In this document: in pieces, positions 26,589 to 34,257 of the stretch
Layout of the letters: each line of letters starts with the position of its first letter
Position numbering within the stretch: position 1 is the first letter of the stretch
Assembly (NCBI RefSeq): GCF_022919075.1
Contig: NZ_CP095078.1
Span: 4,340,001-4,404,000 of the forward strand
Length of the DNA: 64,000 bases
Reading direction: 5' to 3'
Source of the DNA: Nocardioides sp. W7
Lineage (GTDB): Bacteria > Actinomycetota > Actinomycetes > Propionibacteriales > Nocardioidaceae
Notes under the pieces: model-generated
The model's input: the letters and a program-made list of their open reading frames with translations, nothing else
Databases searched by the model: none
What the model was told of the DNA's origin: nothing
Made by a program: the position numbers and the translations under genes

Positions 26589-26617
26589 CCCTGGAGCCGC
26601 CGACCCTGGAGCCGCCG
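26588..26617. repeat. Direct duplication of 15 bp after the sulfatase stop
   Basis: ACCCTGGAGCCGCCG occurs twice in tandem at 26588–26602 and 26603–26617, beginning on the last base of the sulfatase TGA. It fills nearly all of the space between the two convergent genes. Confidence 0.7.
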
Positions 26618-26621
26618 ACGA

Positions 26622-27599
26622 TCAGGCGTCGTTGGCGCAGCGGAAGCCGAGGTTGCCCGAGCTGGAGTCGGGGTGCGAGGAGGACCGGGCGGCGACGCGG
26701 TAGCGGTTGCAGTAGGAGTCGTGGCACAGGTACGACCCGCCGCGCATCACCCGAGTCTCCCCCGCCGCGGGACCGGTCGGGTTCTGCGGCCCGAAGGCGG
26801 TGTAGGTGTCGGCGGCGTACCAGTCGGCACACCACTCCCAGGTGTTCCCGCTCGGCTGGAAGAGCCCGTAGCCGTTGGGGGCGAACGTCTTCACCGGTGC
26901 CGTGGTCGGGTAGCCGTTCTCGGCGGTGTTCTCGACGGGGAAGGTGCCGGTGAAGATGTTGACCTGCCACCTCCCGCGCGGCAGCAGCTCGTCGCCCCAG
27001 GTGAACCGGGCCCGGTCCAGCCCGCCGCGGGCCGCCTTCTCCCACTCCGCCTCGGTGGGCAGCCGCTTCCCGGCCCACGCGCAGTAGGCCAGGGCGTCGT
27101 CGTGGGAGACGTGCACGACCGGGTGGTTCTGGCGCCGGGTCACGTCCGAGGCCGGACCGTCGGGGTGCCGCCAGGACGCCCCGCTCACGGCCAGCCACCA
27201 CGGGGCCGCCTCGGGCTGCCCGACGACGTCGGTGCCGTCGCCGACGTACGCCGAGTGGAAGACCGCCGAGAAACCCTCCCGCTCGGCGGTCGTGACGTGC
27301 CCGGTCGACTTCACGAACGCCGCGAACGCCTGGTTGGTCACCGCCGTCGCGTCGATGCGGAACGCGTCGACCTCGACGAGCCTGGCCGGCCCCTCGCCGT
27401 CGTCCTCGTAGGCCTCGCCGTGGGTGTCGCCCATCCAGAACTGGCCGGCCCCGATCAGCACCTGACCCCGGGTGGTGGGCGTCGCGGCGGTCGTCCGCGG
27501 CCGGGGTGCGGCCACCGGCGCCGCGGTCTCCCAGGTCACCTCGGGCAGCCGCGCCGCCGCGGTGGGCTCGCGCTCGGGCCCCGAACAGCACGACGACAC
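26622..27599 (-). CDS. Formylglycine-generating enzyme
   Basis: This 325-residue enzyme of the SUMF1/EgtB-like fold converts the cysteine of the sulfatase CxPxR motif to formylglycine using oxygen. The C-terminal active-site pair is in RGGSYLCHDSYCNRYRVA, the two cysteines that bind copper in characterised aerobic enzymes. WMGDTHGEAYEDDGEG, RLPTEAEWEKAARGG and NTWEWCADWY are family hallmarks. The GTG at 27599 (SSCCSGPEREP) follows AAGGAGG and gives the Cys-rich start common in actinobacterial copies, so I prefer it to the ATG at 27635. It faces the sulfatase gene. Confidence 0.93.
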   Translation of the reverse strand: MSSCCSGPEREPTAAARLPEVTWETAAPVAAPRPRTTAATPTTRGQVLIGAGQFWMGDTHGEAYEDDGEGPARLVEVDAFRIDATAVTNQAFAAFVKSTGHVTTAEREGFSAVFHSAYVGDGTDVVGQPEAAPWWLAVSGASWRHPDGPASDVTRRQNHPVVHVSHDDALAYCAWAGKRLPTEAEWEKAARGGLDRARFTWGDELLPRGRWQVNIFTGTFPVENTAENGYPTTAPVKTFAPNGYGLFQPSGNTWEWCADWYAADTYTAFGPQNPTGPAAGETRVMRGGSYLCHDSYCNRYRVAARSSSHPDSSSGNLGFRCANDA

Positions 27600-27670
27600 C
27601 GCTCCTCCTTCACCTGACAGACCTTCGTCGACCACCGTGCCATATCCGTTGGACGAGGTGGGACCCTGAC

Positions 27671-27723
27671 GCCGAGTCAGCAGAAGTGGTGGGCCGAGTC
27701 AGCACTACTGGTGCTGACTCGGC
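27671..27723. repeat. 53-bp hairpin repeat, copy 2 (terminator-like)
   Basis: GCCGAGTCAGCAC at 27693–27705 and GTGCTGACTCGGC at 27711–27723 form a perfect 13-bp stem with a five-base loop, and a third related arm, GCCGAGTCAGCA, begins at 27671. The last 35 bases are identical to copy 1 at 15923–15957. It begins 17 bases after the stop of nadE on the minus strand, the same relation to its gene as copy 1 has. Confidence 0.75.
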
Positions 27724-27739
27724 ACACAGGGACCAGCCC

Positions 27740-29770
27740 TCAGCGCTTCTCCGGCACCCGCTCCAGGTCGGCGAGCCAGGCAGCGGGGCTGGCGTCGGAC
27801 GGCATCCGCCAGTCGCCGCGGGGCGACATGGTGCCGCCGGCGGAGACCTTCGGGCCGTTGGGCAGCGCCGAGCGCTTGAACTGCGAGGCGAAGAAGCGTC
27901 GGACGAAGACGTCCATCCACGTCCGGATCTCGGCCAGGTCGAAGTCGACCCGGCGGTCGTCGGGGAAGTTCGGCGGCCAGGCCCCCGTGGTGGAGTCGTG
28001 CCAGGCGTGCCAGGCGAGGAAGGCGATCTTGGAGGGCCGGAAGCCGTAGCGCAGCACGTGGAAGAGCGTGAAGTCCTGCAGGGAGTACGGCCCGACCGAG
28101 GACTCGGTCGACTGCGGCAGGCCGTCCTCGCGGGTCGGGATCAGCTCGGGGGTGATCTCCTGCGCGACGATCTTCCCCAGCACCTCGTCGGTCTCGGGTT
28201 CGAACTGGCTGGTGGCGATCGTCCAGCGGATCAGGTGCTGCATCAGCGTCTTCGGTACGCCGGAGTTGACGTTGTAGTGCGACATCTGGTCGCCGACGCC
28301 GTACGTGCACCAGCCGAGCGCGAGCTCGGAGAGGTCGCCGGTGCCGAGGACGATGCCGCCGCGGTGGTTGGCCAGGCGGAAGAGGTAGTCGGTGCGCAGG
28401 CCGGCCTGGACGTTCTCGAAGGTGATGTCGTAGACCTCCTCCCCCTCCGCGTAGGGGTGCCCGAGGTCCTTCAGCAGCTGGCCGGCCGCGGGCCGGATGT
28501 CCAGCTCCTCCATGGTGATGCCGAGCGAGTCGGCCAGCGCCCAGGCGTACCCCTTGGTGGTGTCGCCGGTGGCGAAGCCCGGCAGCGTGAAGCCGTGGAT
28601 GTCGGTGCGCGGGCGCCCCAGCCGGTCCATCGCCTTGGCGGCCACGATCAGCGCGTGCGTGGAGTCCAGGCCGCCGCTGATGCCGATGACGATCTTCGGC
28701 TGGCCGATCGAGTGCAGCCGCTGCTCCAGGCCGGAGACCTGGATGTTGTAGGCCTCGTAGCAGTCCTGGGCCAGCCGCTCGGCGTCGTCGGGCACGAACG
28801 GGAACCGGTCGACCTTGCGCCGCAGGCCGAGGTCACCGGTCGGCGGGGAGAGCTCGAACTCGACGGTGCGGAACTCGGGACCGATCGTGCGCCGGTTGTC
28901 GTCGAACGTGCCGGTGCGCAGCCGCTCCTGGCGGGTGCGGTCCAGGTCGGTGTCGACGACGGTACGACGGGGGCCCTCGGGGAAGCGCTCGGACTCCCCC
29001 AGCAGCTCGCCGTGCTCGTAGATCATCGTCTGGCCGTCCCAGCTCAGGTCGGTCGTCGACTCGCCCTGGCCGGCGGCGGCGTACACGTAGGTGGCCAGGC
29101 AGCGCGACGACGCCGAGCGCACCAGCAGCCGGCGGTCCTCGGCGCGGCCGACGGTGATCGGGCTGCCGGAGAGGTTGGCCAGCACGGTCGCGCCCGCGAG
29201 CGCCGCCTCCGCGCTCGGCGGCACCGGCACCCACATGTCCTCGCAGACCTCCACGTGCAGCACCAGGCCCGGCACGTCGGTCGCCGCGAACAGCAGGTCG
29301 GCGCCGATCGGCGCCTCCTGGCCGGCGAGCACGATGGTGCCCTGCACGTCGTCGCCCGGGGCGAACCAGCGGCGCTCGTAGAACTCGCGGTACGTCGGCA
29401 GGTACGACTTCGGCGCCACCCCGAGGACCCGGCCGGCGTGCACGACGACCGCGGCGTTCAGCACCCGGTTGCCGTGCAGCAGCGGCGCCCCCACGACCAG
29501 CACCGGCGACAGGTCGACGGACGCCGCGACCAGCTCGGCCAGTGCGGCCCGGACGGCGTCGAGCAGCGGGTCCTGCAGGAACAGGTCGTCCAACGAGTAG
29601 CCCGACAGGCACAGCTCGGGGAAGACCGCGACCGCGACCCCCTCGTCGTGGCAGGCCCGGGCCTGCTCCAGGACGGTGCGCACGTTGGCGGCGGGGTCGG
29701 CGACCGTGATCGGGATCGTGCAGGCCGCGACCCGGGCGTACCCGTGGGCGTAGGCGGAGAAGAAGTCCAC
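27740..29770 (-). CDS. nadE: Glutamine-dependent NAD+ synthetase
   Basis: This 676-residue enzyme amidates nicotinic acid adenine dinucleotide to NAD with ammonia from glutamine. An N-terminal nitrilase-like amidase (about 1–290) has Glu in VAVFPELCLSGYS and the nucleophilic Cys in LHVEVCEDMWVP. The C-terminal synthetase has the ATP loop IGISGGLDSTHALIV near residue 365. The GTG start at 29770 gives MDFFSAYAHGYARVAA, the usual beginning in actinobacteria. Transcription probably ends at the hairpin repeat just downstream. Confidence 0.95.
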   Translation of the reverse strand: MDFFSAYAHGYARVAACTIPITVADPAANVRTVLEQARACHDEGVAVAVFPELCLSGYSLDDLFLQDPLLDAVRAALAELVAASVDLSPVLVVGAPLLHGNRVLNAAVVVHAGRVLGVAPKSYLPTYREFYERRWFAPGDDVQGTIVLAGQEAPIGADLLFAATDVPGLVLHVEVCEDMWVPVPPSAEAALAGATVLANLSGSPITVGRAEDRRLLVRSASSRCLATYVYAAAGQGESTTDLSWDGQTMIYEHGELLGESERFPEGPRRTVVDTDLDRTRQERLRTGTFDDNRRTIGPEFRTVEFELSPPTGDLGLRRKVDRFPFVPDDAERLAQDCYEAYNIQVSGLEQRLHSIGQPKIVIGISGGLDSTHALIVAAKAMDRLGRPRTDIHGFTLPGFATGDTTKGYAWALADSLGITMEELDIRPAAGQLLKDLGHPYAEGEEVYDITFENVQAGLRTDYLFRLANHRGGIVLGTGDLSELALGWCTYGVGDQMSHYNVNSGVPKTLMQHLIRWTIATSQFEPETDEVLGKIVAQEITPELIPTREDGLPQSTESSVGPYSLQDFTLFHVLRYGFRPSKIAFLAWHAWHDSTTGAWPPNFPDDRRVDFDLAEIRTWMDVFVRRFFASQFKRSALPNGPKVSAGGTMSPRGDWRMPSDASPAAWLADLERVPEKR

Positions 29771-29807
29771 GGTCGGGAGTTTCCCACGCGGACCGGGCGG
29801 CATTCGC

Positions 29808-30560
29808 TCAGGCGCGAGCGAGCACGGTCCAGGCGCCTGCCGTGACGTCGAACGGGCCGTCCGGCAACCGCTCCGCACACAGGTCCCGCAGCCGGTCGCG
29901 GGCGTCGTCTTCGAGAGCGGCGACGTACTGCCCCGCGGGCCCGACGCCGAGCGTGTACGGCGCCCACCACTCCTCGAAGGACGCGAAGGGCACGGTGACG
30001 TCGAGCCGGGTGTCCTCGACGACCCGCAGCCCGACCTCGTCGCAGAGCTCGGCCAGGTGGCCCGCCCGCGTCCCGGCCCGTGGCTCGTTCGGCACCCCCG
30101 GACCCAGCTCGCTCGCCGCCGCCCAGAACACCGCGAGCGGTCCCGACAGCCGCTCATCCCACACGCACGCACCGACCAGCCCGTCGCCGCCCACCACCCG
30201 GCCCATCTCCCGCAGTCCGACGACCGGGTCGTCCATGAAGTGCACGACCAGCTGCGCGAGCGCGACGTCGAAGGCACCGTCCTCGAACGGCAGCTCCTCC
30301 GCGCGCGCCTGCCGTACGTCGACCCCGGGGCAGCGCCCGCTCGCGGCGTCCACGAACGGCGGCGACGGGTCCACGGCCGCCACAGCCTGCGGGCCCAGCC
30401 GCTCGACCAGACGAGCCGTCAGCGTCCCCGGCCCGCACCCCACGTCGAGTGCCCGCTGGCCGGCCTGCAGGTCCGCCAGCGCGACGAAGGCGTCCGCCAG
30501 CGGCTCGGCGTACAGGCCCATGAAGCGGCCGTACGCGTCGGCACCGATGTCGGTCCACAT
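29808..30560 (-). CDS. SAM-dependent class I methyltransferase
   Basis: This 250-residue protein has the Rossmann-type methyltransferase core: motif I ALDVGCGPGTLTARL near residue 40, AAVDPSPPFVDAA (motif II), FDVALAQLVVHFMDDP and REMGRVVGGDGLVGACVW. It resembles UbiE/small-molecule methyltransferases. It lies 37 bases upstream of nadE on the same strand, but a link in function is not evident. The acceptor is unknown. Confidence 0.85.
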   Translation of the reverse strand: MWTDIGADAYGRFMGLYAEPLADAFVALADLQAGQRALDVGCGPGTLTARLVERLGPQAVAAVDPSPPFVDAASGRCPGVDVRQARAEELPFEDGAFDVALAQLVVHFMDDPVVGLREMGRVVGGDGLVGACVWDERLSGPLAVFWAAASELGPGVPNEPRAGTRAGHLAELCDEVGLRVVEDTRLDVTVPFASFEEWWAPYTLGVGPAGQYVAALEDDARDRLRDLCAERLPDGPFDVTAGAWTVLARA

Positions 30561-30569
30561 GGATCCAGA

Positions 30570-31775
30570 CTAGGCCTGGTTCGCGAGTAGAGCGACAGCG
30601 AACGTGGCGTCGAAATCGGACGGCCAGCAGGCGACCCGGGACAGCTGGCCGGTGTCCACGTTCCAGGCAACGAGGTACTCCTTCGCGGCTCCCTTCGGCA
30701 GCACGGTGAAGAGCACCGTGTCGTCGTCGAGCCAGGCGCGCGGGGTGAGCGCGCCGCCGTCCACGTAGTACGACGCCTCGTAGCGGACCGGCAGGAACGC
30801 GCGCGTGGCCAGTGACCCCCGCTCGAGCGCGATCAGACCGTCCTGGTCGTCCGGGGCCGGTGGATCGGGGAAGGACGTGTTCGCCCGGGCGGCGGCGATC
30901 GACGCGGCGCCGACCACCGGGCGCTGGAGGTTCTCCAGCGGTCCCAGATAGGTGCGACGGACGCTCTGGTCCCCCACGAGCTCGCGGACGGAAGGCGCGG
31001 ATGCACTGGCGGGGCCACTGCCCGCGACGACCCTTCCGTCCGGCGCGGGGCCCCAAGCGACGTAGCCCCGCAGGAAGCCGAGCTCACGCTGTATCCCGGT
31101 GCTGAGGTCCACCCGGACACCAGCCAGGTCGCCGCGGAGGACGACGGCCTGGGCCCCGGGCATCCAGGTCACCTCGATCCACTCACCGAGCACCGAGGTG
31201 GGCACGTCGACTCGCGTCCACGCCCCCGCCAGCGAGCGCCAGAAGAACCCGCTGATCCCCACCGCGGCGACCCTGGTTCCGTCGGGTGACAGGGACACCG
31301 TGCGCCGGGCACCCAGTCCCGGGGGGAGGTCGAACGTGGTCTGCACGCCGTTGGATCCGACCAGCAGAGTCTCGTCATCCCGGTCCAACAGCGCCACGGC
31401 GGTGTCGACCCCGCCGGTGGTCCCGACCGGCAGCACTTGCGGCACCCCGAGGTCGAGCACCGGCAGGCCCTCGACGCCGCGCGGGTCCCAGAGCGGTTGG
31501 ATCCGGTCGACCGGGATCGCCGGGGCGACCGGCACCTGGGTGGTCCCCGACGAGGCCGGGTCGGCCGGCGGGGGCTCAGTGGTGCGGTCGCCGGTAATGA
31601 CCCGGGCCGAGACGATCAGCACCACGACGGCGGCCGCCGCGGTCAGCGCCGCGACCGCACCCCGCCGACGGGTACGACGGCGCCGCGCCTCGGCCAGAGC
31701 GACCGCCGCGAGGTCGGGCGGCTCGATCAGTTCGGTGGCCCGGTCCAGGACGTCACGCAGGGAACGGTCGTTCAT
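30570..31775 (-). CDS. Membrane-anchored propeller-like partner of the sigma factor
   Basis: This 401-residue protein has a short basic cytosolic head (1–38), one membrane helix (GAVAALTAAAAVVVLIVSAR) and a large extracytoplasmic part with repeated WD40/TolB-like strands (RTVSLSPDGTRVAAVG, EVTWMPGAQAVVLRG). It overlaps the ECF sigma gene by four bases, the position of an anti-sigma factor. The cytosolic head is too short for a zinc anti-sigma domain, so anti-sigma activity is inference from context only. Confidence 0.65.
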   Translation of the reverse strand: MNDRSLRDVLDRATELIEPPDLAAVALAEARRRRTRRRGAVAALTAAAAVVVLIVSARVITGDRTTEPPPADPASSGTTQVPVAPAIPVDRIQPLWDPRGVEGLPVLDLGVPQVLPVGTTGGVDTAVALLDRDDETLLVGSNGVQTTFDLPPGLGARRTVSLSPDGTRVAAVGISGFFWRSLAGAWTRVDVPTSVLGEWIEVTWMPGAQAVVLRGDLAGVRVDLSTGIQRELGFLRGYVAWGPAPDGRVVAGSGPASASAPSVRELVGDQSVRRTYLGPLENLQRPVVGAASIAAARANTSFPDPPAPDDQDGLIALERGSLATRAFLPVRYEASYYVDGGALTPRAWLDDDTVLFTVLPKGAAKEYLVAWNVDTGQLSRVACWPSDFDATFAVALLANQA

Positions 31776-32281
31776 CGGGTCCTCCCGATCAGGTCGAGCA
31801 GCTCGGGGGCGCCCTCGCGCAGCCGCGCCAGCGCGACGGCGTTCTGGCTCTTGACGGTGCCGACGGCCACGCCCAGCACCTCCGCGGTCTCGCGCTCGGT
31901 CAGGTCGTCGAAGTGCCGCAGCACCAGCACGGCCCGCTGTGCCGGGGTCAGCCGGGCCAGCGCGCGTCGTACGACGAGAGCCGCCTCGGGGTCCGCCGAC
32001 ACAGTGGCAGCCTCCCCGACCCCGACGTCGTCGAGGACCACCTCCCGCCGCCAGCGGCGCCACCAGGAGACGTTGTCGCGGACCACGATCGTGCGCGCGT
32101 ACGCGGTCGGGTTGCCGTCGCGCAGCCGCGCCCAGCGCAGCGCCACCTTGACCAGCGCCTCCTGGACCAGGTCCTGGGCACGGTGCAGATCGCCGGTGAG
32201 CAAGTACGCCGAGCGCAGCAGCCGACGCTCAACGCCCGCCGCCCACGCCGTGAACTCGGCGGTCAGCTCCTGCTCGTCCAT
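31772..32281 (-). CDS. ECF RNA polymerase sigma factor, SigE-like actinobacterial family
   Basis: This 169-residue sigma factor has region 2 (RRLLRSAYLLTGDLHRAQDL, then ALRWARLRDGNPTAYAR) and region 4 with the HTH DLTERETAEVLGVAVGTVKS. ATG 32281 is preceded by GAGGAGG; the in-frame start 12 codons earlier adds residues that do not look conserved. It is translationally coupled to the membrane protein that follows. Target promoters are unknown, although autoregulation is common in the group. Confidence 0.88.
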   Translation of the reverse strand: MDEQELTAEFTAWAAGVERRLLRSAYLLTGDLHRAQDLVQEALVKVALRWARLRDGNPTAYARTIVVRDNVSWWRRWRREVVLDDVGVGEAATVSADPEAALVVRRALARLTPAQRAVLVLRHFDDLTERETAEVLGVAVGTVKSQNAVALARLREGAPELLDLIGRTR

Positions 32282-32399
32282 CCGGCCTCCTCGACCGGAG
32301 AACGCTCGCACGGCCACGGATGGTTGGGGCCGAAAACGATGAGTTCAGCAGCGAGCCGGAGTCAGATCCTCACGACCTCGTCCCGAAGGAGCCTGCACC

Positions 32400-32888
32400 A
32401 TGTCCCTCAGCACCTCGATCAGTCCCTGCCTGTGGTTCGACGACCAGCTCGAGCAGGCGGCGGAGTTCTACACGAAGATCTTCCCGAACTCCTCGGTCGG
32501 TCATCTCACCCGCTACACCGAGTCCGGCTACGGGGAGACCGGTCGGGTGATGGCCGGCGAGTTCACCCTCGACGGGATGACCTTCCGGGCCATCAACGGC
32601 GGCCCCGAGCTCGCGGGGTTCACCGAGGCCGTCTCGTTCAGCATCGCCTGCGCCGACCAGACCGAGGTCGACTACTACTGGGACTCCCTGCTCGACGGCG
32701 GCGAGGAGTCGATGTGCGGCTGGCTCAAGGACCGGTTCGGGCTGTCCTGGCAGATTGTCCCGACCCGGCTCTACGAGCTGGTCTCCGACCCGGATCCCGC
32801 TCGCGCGGACGCCGCGACCCAGGCCATGCTGCAGATGCGCAAGATCGTCGTCGCCGACCTGGAGGCCGCCGCCGACGCCGCCGGCTGA
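32400..32888 (+). CDS. VOC-family (PhnB-like) protein
   Basis: This 162-residue protein has the glyoxalase/bleomycin-resistance fold in its PhnB-type form: ISPCLWFDDQLEQAAEFYTK at the start, DGMTFRAINGGPE, and LKDRFGLSWQIVPTRL near the end. The metal site is not obvious. A start ATG follows AAGGAGCC. It is followed by an ABM-domain gene after 29 bases. The substrate is unknown. Confidence 0.88.
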   Translation: MSLSTSISPCLWFDDQLEQAAEFYTKIFPNSSVGHLTRYTESGYGETGRVMAGEFTLDGMTFRAINGGPELAGFTEAVSFSIACADQTEVDYYWDSLLDGGEESMCGWLKDRFGLSWQIVPTRLYELVSDPDPARADAATQAMLQMRKIVVADLEAAADAAG

Positions 32889-32917
32889 CCCGTCCGACCG
32901 CCCGAACCAGGAGCCGT

Positions 32918-33238
32918 ATGAGCATCGCCTCGACCCCCGCCCCGCCGTACACCGCCGTCGTCTTCACCTCGCTGCGCACTGAGGGCGACCGCGGGTACGC
33001 CGCGATGGCCGAGCGGATGGACCGGCTCGCCGCCGAGCAGCCGGGCTACCTCGGCATCGAGGCGGCGCGCGACCCCGGCGGGCTCGGCATCACCGTGTCG
33101 TACTGGGTCGACGACGCCGCGGCCGCCGCCTGGAAGCAGGTCGCCGAGCACCTCGTCGCGCAAGAGCGCGGCCGCGAGGTCTGGTACGCCGACTACCGCG
33201 TCCGGGTCGCCACGGTCGGGCGCGCCTACGGCCCGTGA
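32918..33238 (+). CDS. Antibiotic biosynthesis monooxygenase (ABM) domain protein
   Basis: This 106-residue protein has the small ferredoxin-like ABM fold: YTAVVFTSLRTEGDRGYAAM, QPGYLGIEAARDPGGLGITV and the helix AAAAAWKQVAEHLVAQERG, ending WYADYRVRVATVGRAYG. The ATG at 32918 is behind CAGGAG. It is probably co-transcribed with the VOC gene. ABM proteins include monooxygenases and haem-degrading enzymes; no specific activity can be assigned. Confidence 0.85.
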   Translation: MSIASTPAPPYTAVVFTSLRTEGDRGYAAMAERMDRLAAEQPGYLGIEAARDPGGLGITVSYWVDDAAAAAWKQVAEHLVAQERGREVWYADYRVRVATVGRAYGP

Positions 33239-33351
33239 GCCCGCCGTGAGCATCGACACACCTGTTTCGCGGGTGGTTCCGGCATAGCCTGGGCGACAAG
33301 TCCGTGGACTCCGTCAGGGAGCTGCGAGATGTCTAGGAACGGAGCTCGACG

Positions 33352-34203
33352 ATGAGCGAAGAGACGGCGCCGTACGGCACCGGCCCGGGCACGTCCCCGC
33401 GGCCCACGATCGGCAAGGTCCGCACCCATCACCTGCGGGAGATGAAGGCACGCGGCGAGAAGATCACGATGCTGACCTCGTACGACATGTACACCGCGTC
33501 GGTCTTCGACGAGGCAGGCATCGACATCCTGCTCGTCGGCGACTCGGCCGCCAACAACGTGCTCGGCTACGACTCCACGATCCCGGTCACGGTCGACGAG
33601 CTGATCCCGCTGGTGCGGGCTGTCTCGCGGGCGGCGCGGCGCGGGATGGTCCTGGCCGACCTGCCCTTCGGCAGCTACCAGGCCTCCCCCGAGCAGGCCT
33701 TCCACACCGGCGTCCGATTCATGAAGGAGGCCGGTGCGCACGCCGTGAAGCTCGAGGGCGGCGCGGAGGTCGCGCCCCAGGTCGAGAAGCTGGCGACGAA
33801 CGGCATCCCGGTGATGGCCCACATCGGCTTCACGCCGCAGAGCGAGCACAGCCTCGGCGGCTACCGGGTCCAGGGGCGCGGCGACACCGCGAGCCGACTC
33901 GTCGACGCCGCCCACGCGATGGAGGACGCCGGCGCGTTCGCGATCGTGATGGAGATGGTGCCGGGCGAGGTGGCCGCGCAGATCACCAAGGAGCTCGCGA
34001 TCCCCACGATCGGCATCGGCGCGGGCGCCGACTGCGACGGCCAGGTGCTCGTCTGGCAAGACGCCTTCGGCCTGCGCACCGGCAAGATGGCCCGCTTCGT
34101 CAAGCAGTACGCCGACCTGCACGGCGCCCTGCTCGCGGGCGCGTCGGAGTACGCCGCGGACGTCAAGGGCGGCACCTTCCCCGCCCCCGAGCACACCTTC
34201 TGA
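33352..34203 (+). CDS. panB: 3-methyl-2-oxobutanoate hydroxymethyltransferase
   Basis: This 283-residue enzyme transfers a hydroxymethyl group from methylenetetrahydrofolate to ketoisovalerate, the first step of pantothenate synthesis. LTSYDMYTASVFDEAGIDIL and LLVGDSAANNVLGYDST carry the metal-binding Asp residues, KLEGGAEV and MAHIGFTPQ are conserved, and PTIGIGAGADCDGQVLV is the family signature. The first 20 residues are variable. A CGGAG precedes the ATG. No panC or panD lies nearby. Confidence 0.95.
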   Translation: MSEETAPYGTGPGTSPRPTIGKVRTHHLREMKARGEKITMLTSYDMYTASVFDEAGIDILLVGDSAANNVLGYDSTIPVTVDELIPLVRAVSRAARRGMVLADLPFGSYQASPEQAFHTGVRFMKEAGAHAVKLEGGAEVAPQVEKLATNGIPVMAHIGFTPQSEHSLGGYRVQGRGDTASRLVDAAHAMEDAGAFAIVMEMVPGEVAAQITKELAIPTIGIGAGADCDGQVLVWQDAFGLRTGKMARFVKQYADLHGALLAGASEYAADVKGGTFPAPEHTF

Positions 34204-34213
34204 GGCGTCGACG

Positions 34214-34248
34214 GTGACCGGTGGGTTGTGATCCAGCCCACCGGTTAC
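34214..34248. terminator. Hairpin after panB
   Basis: GTGACCGGTGGG at 34214–34225 pairs with CCCACCGGTTAC at 34237–34248 (one G·T pair) around an 11-base loop, 11 bases after the panB stop. There is no T-tract, as is common in high-GC actinobacteria. An in-frame GTG at 34228 falls inside the loop, which argues against using it as the start of the next gene. Confidence 0.65.
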
Positions 34249-34257
34249 CGTCTCGGC

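Noticed and set aside
28833..29612. Minus-strand frame inside nadE
   Set aside because: Its composition (Arg, Gly, Pro) is that of an out-of-frame shadow of nadE, which has its two domains and active-site residues intact.
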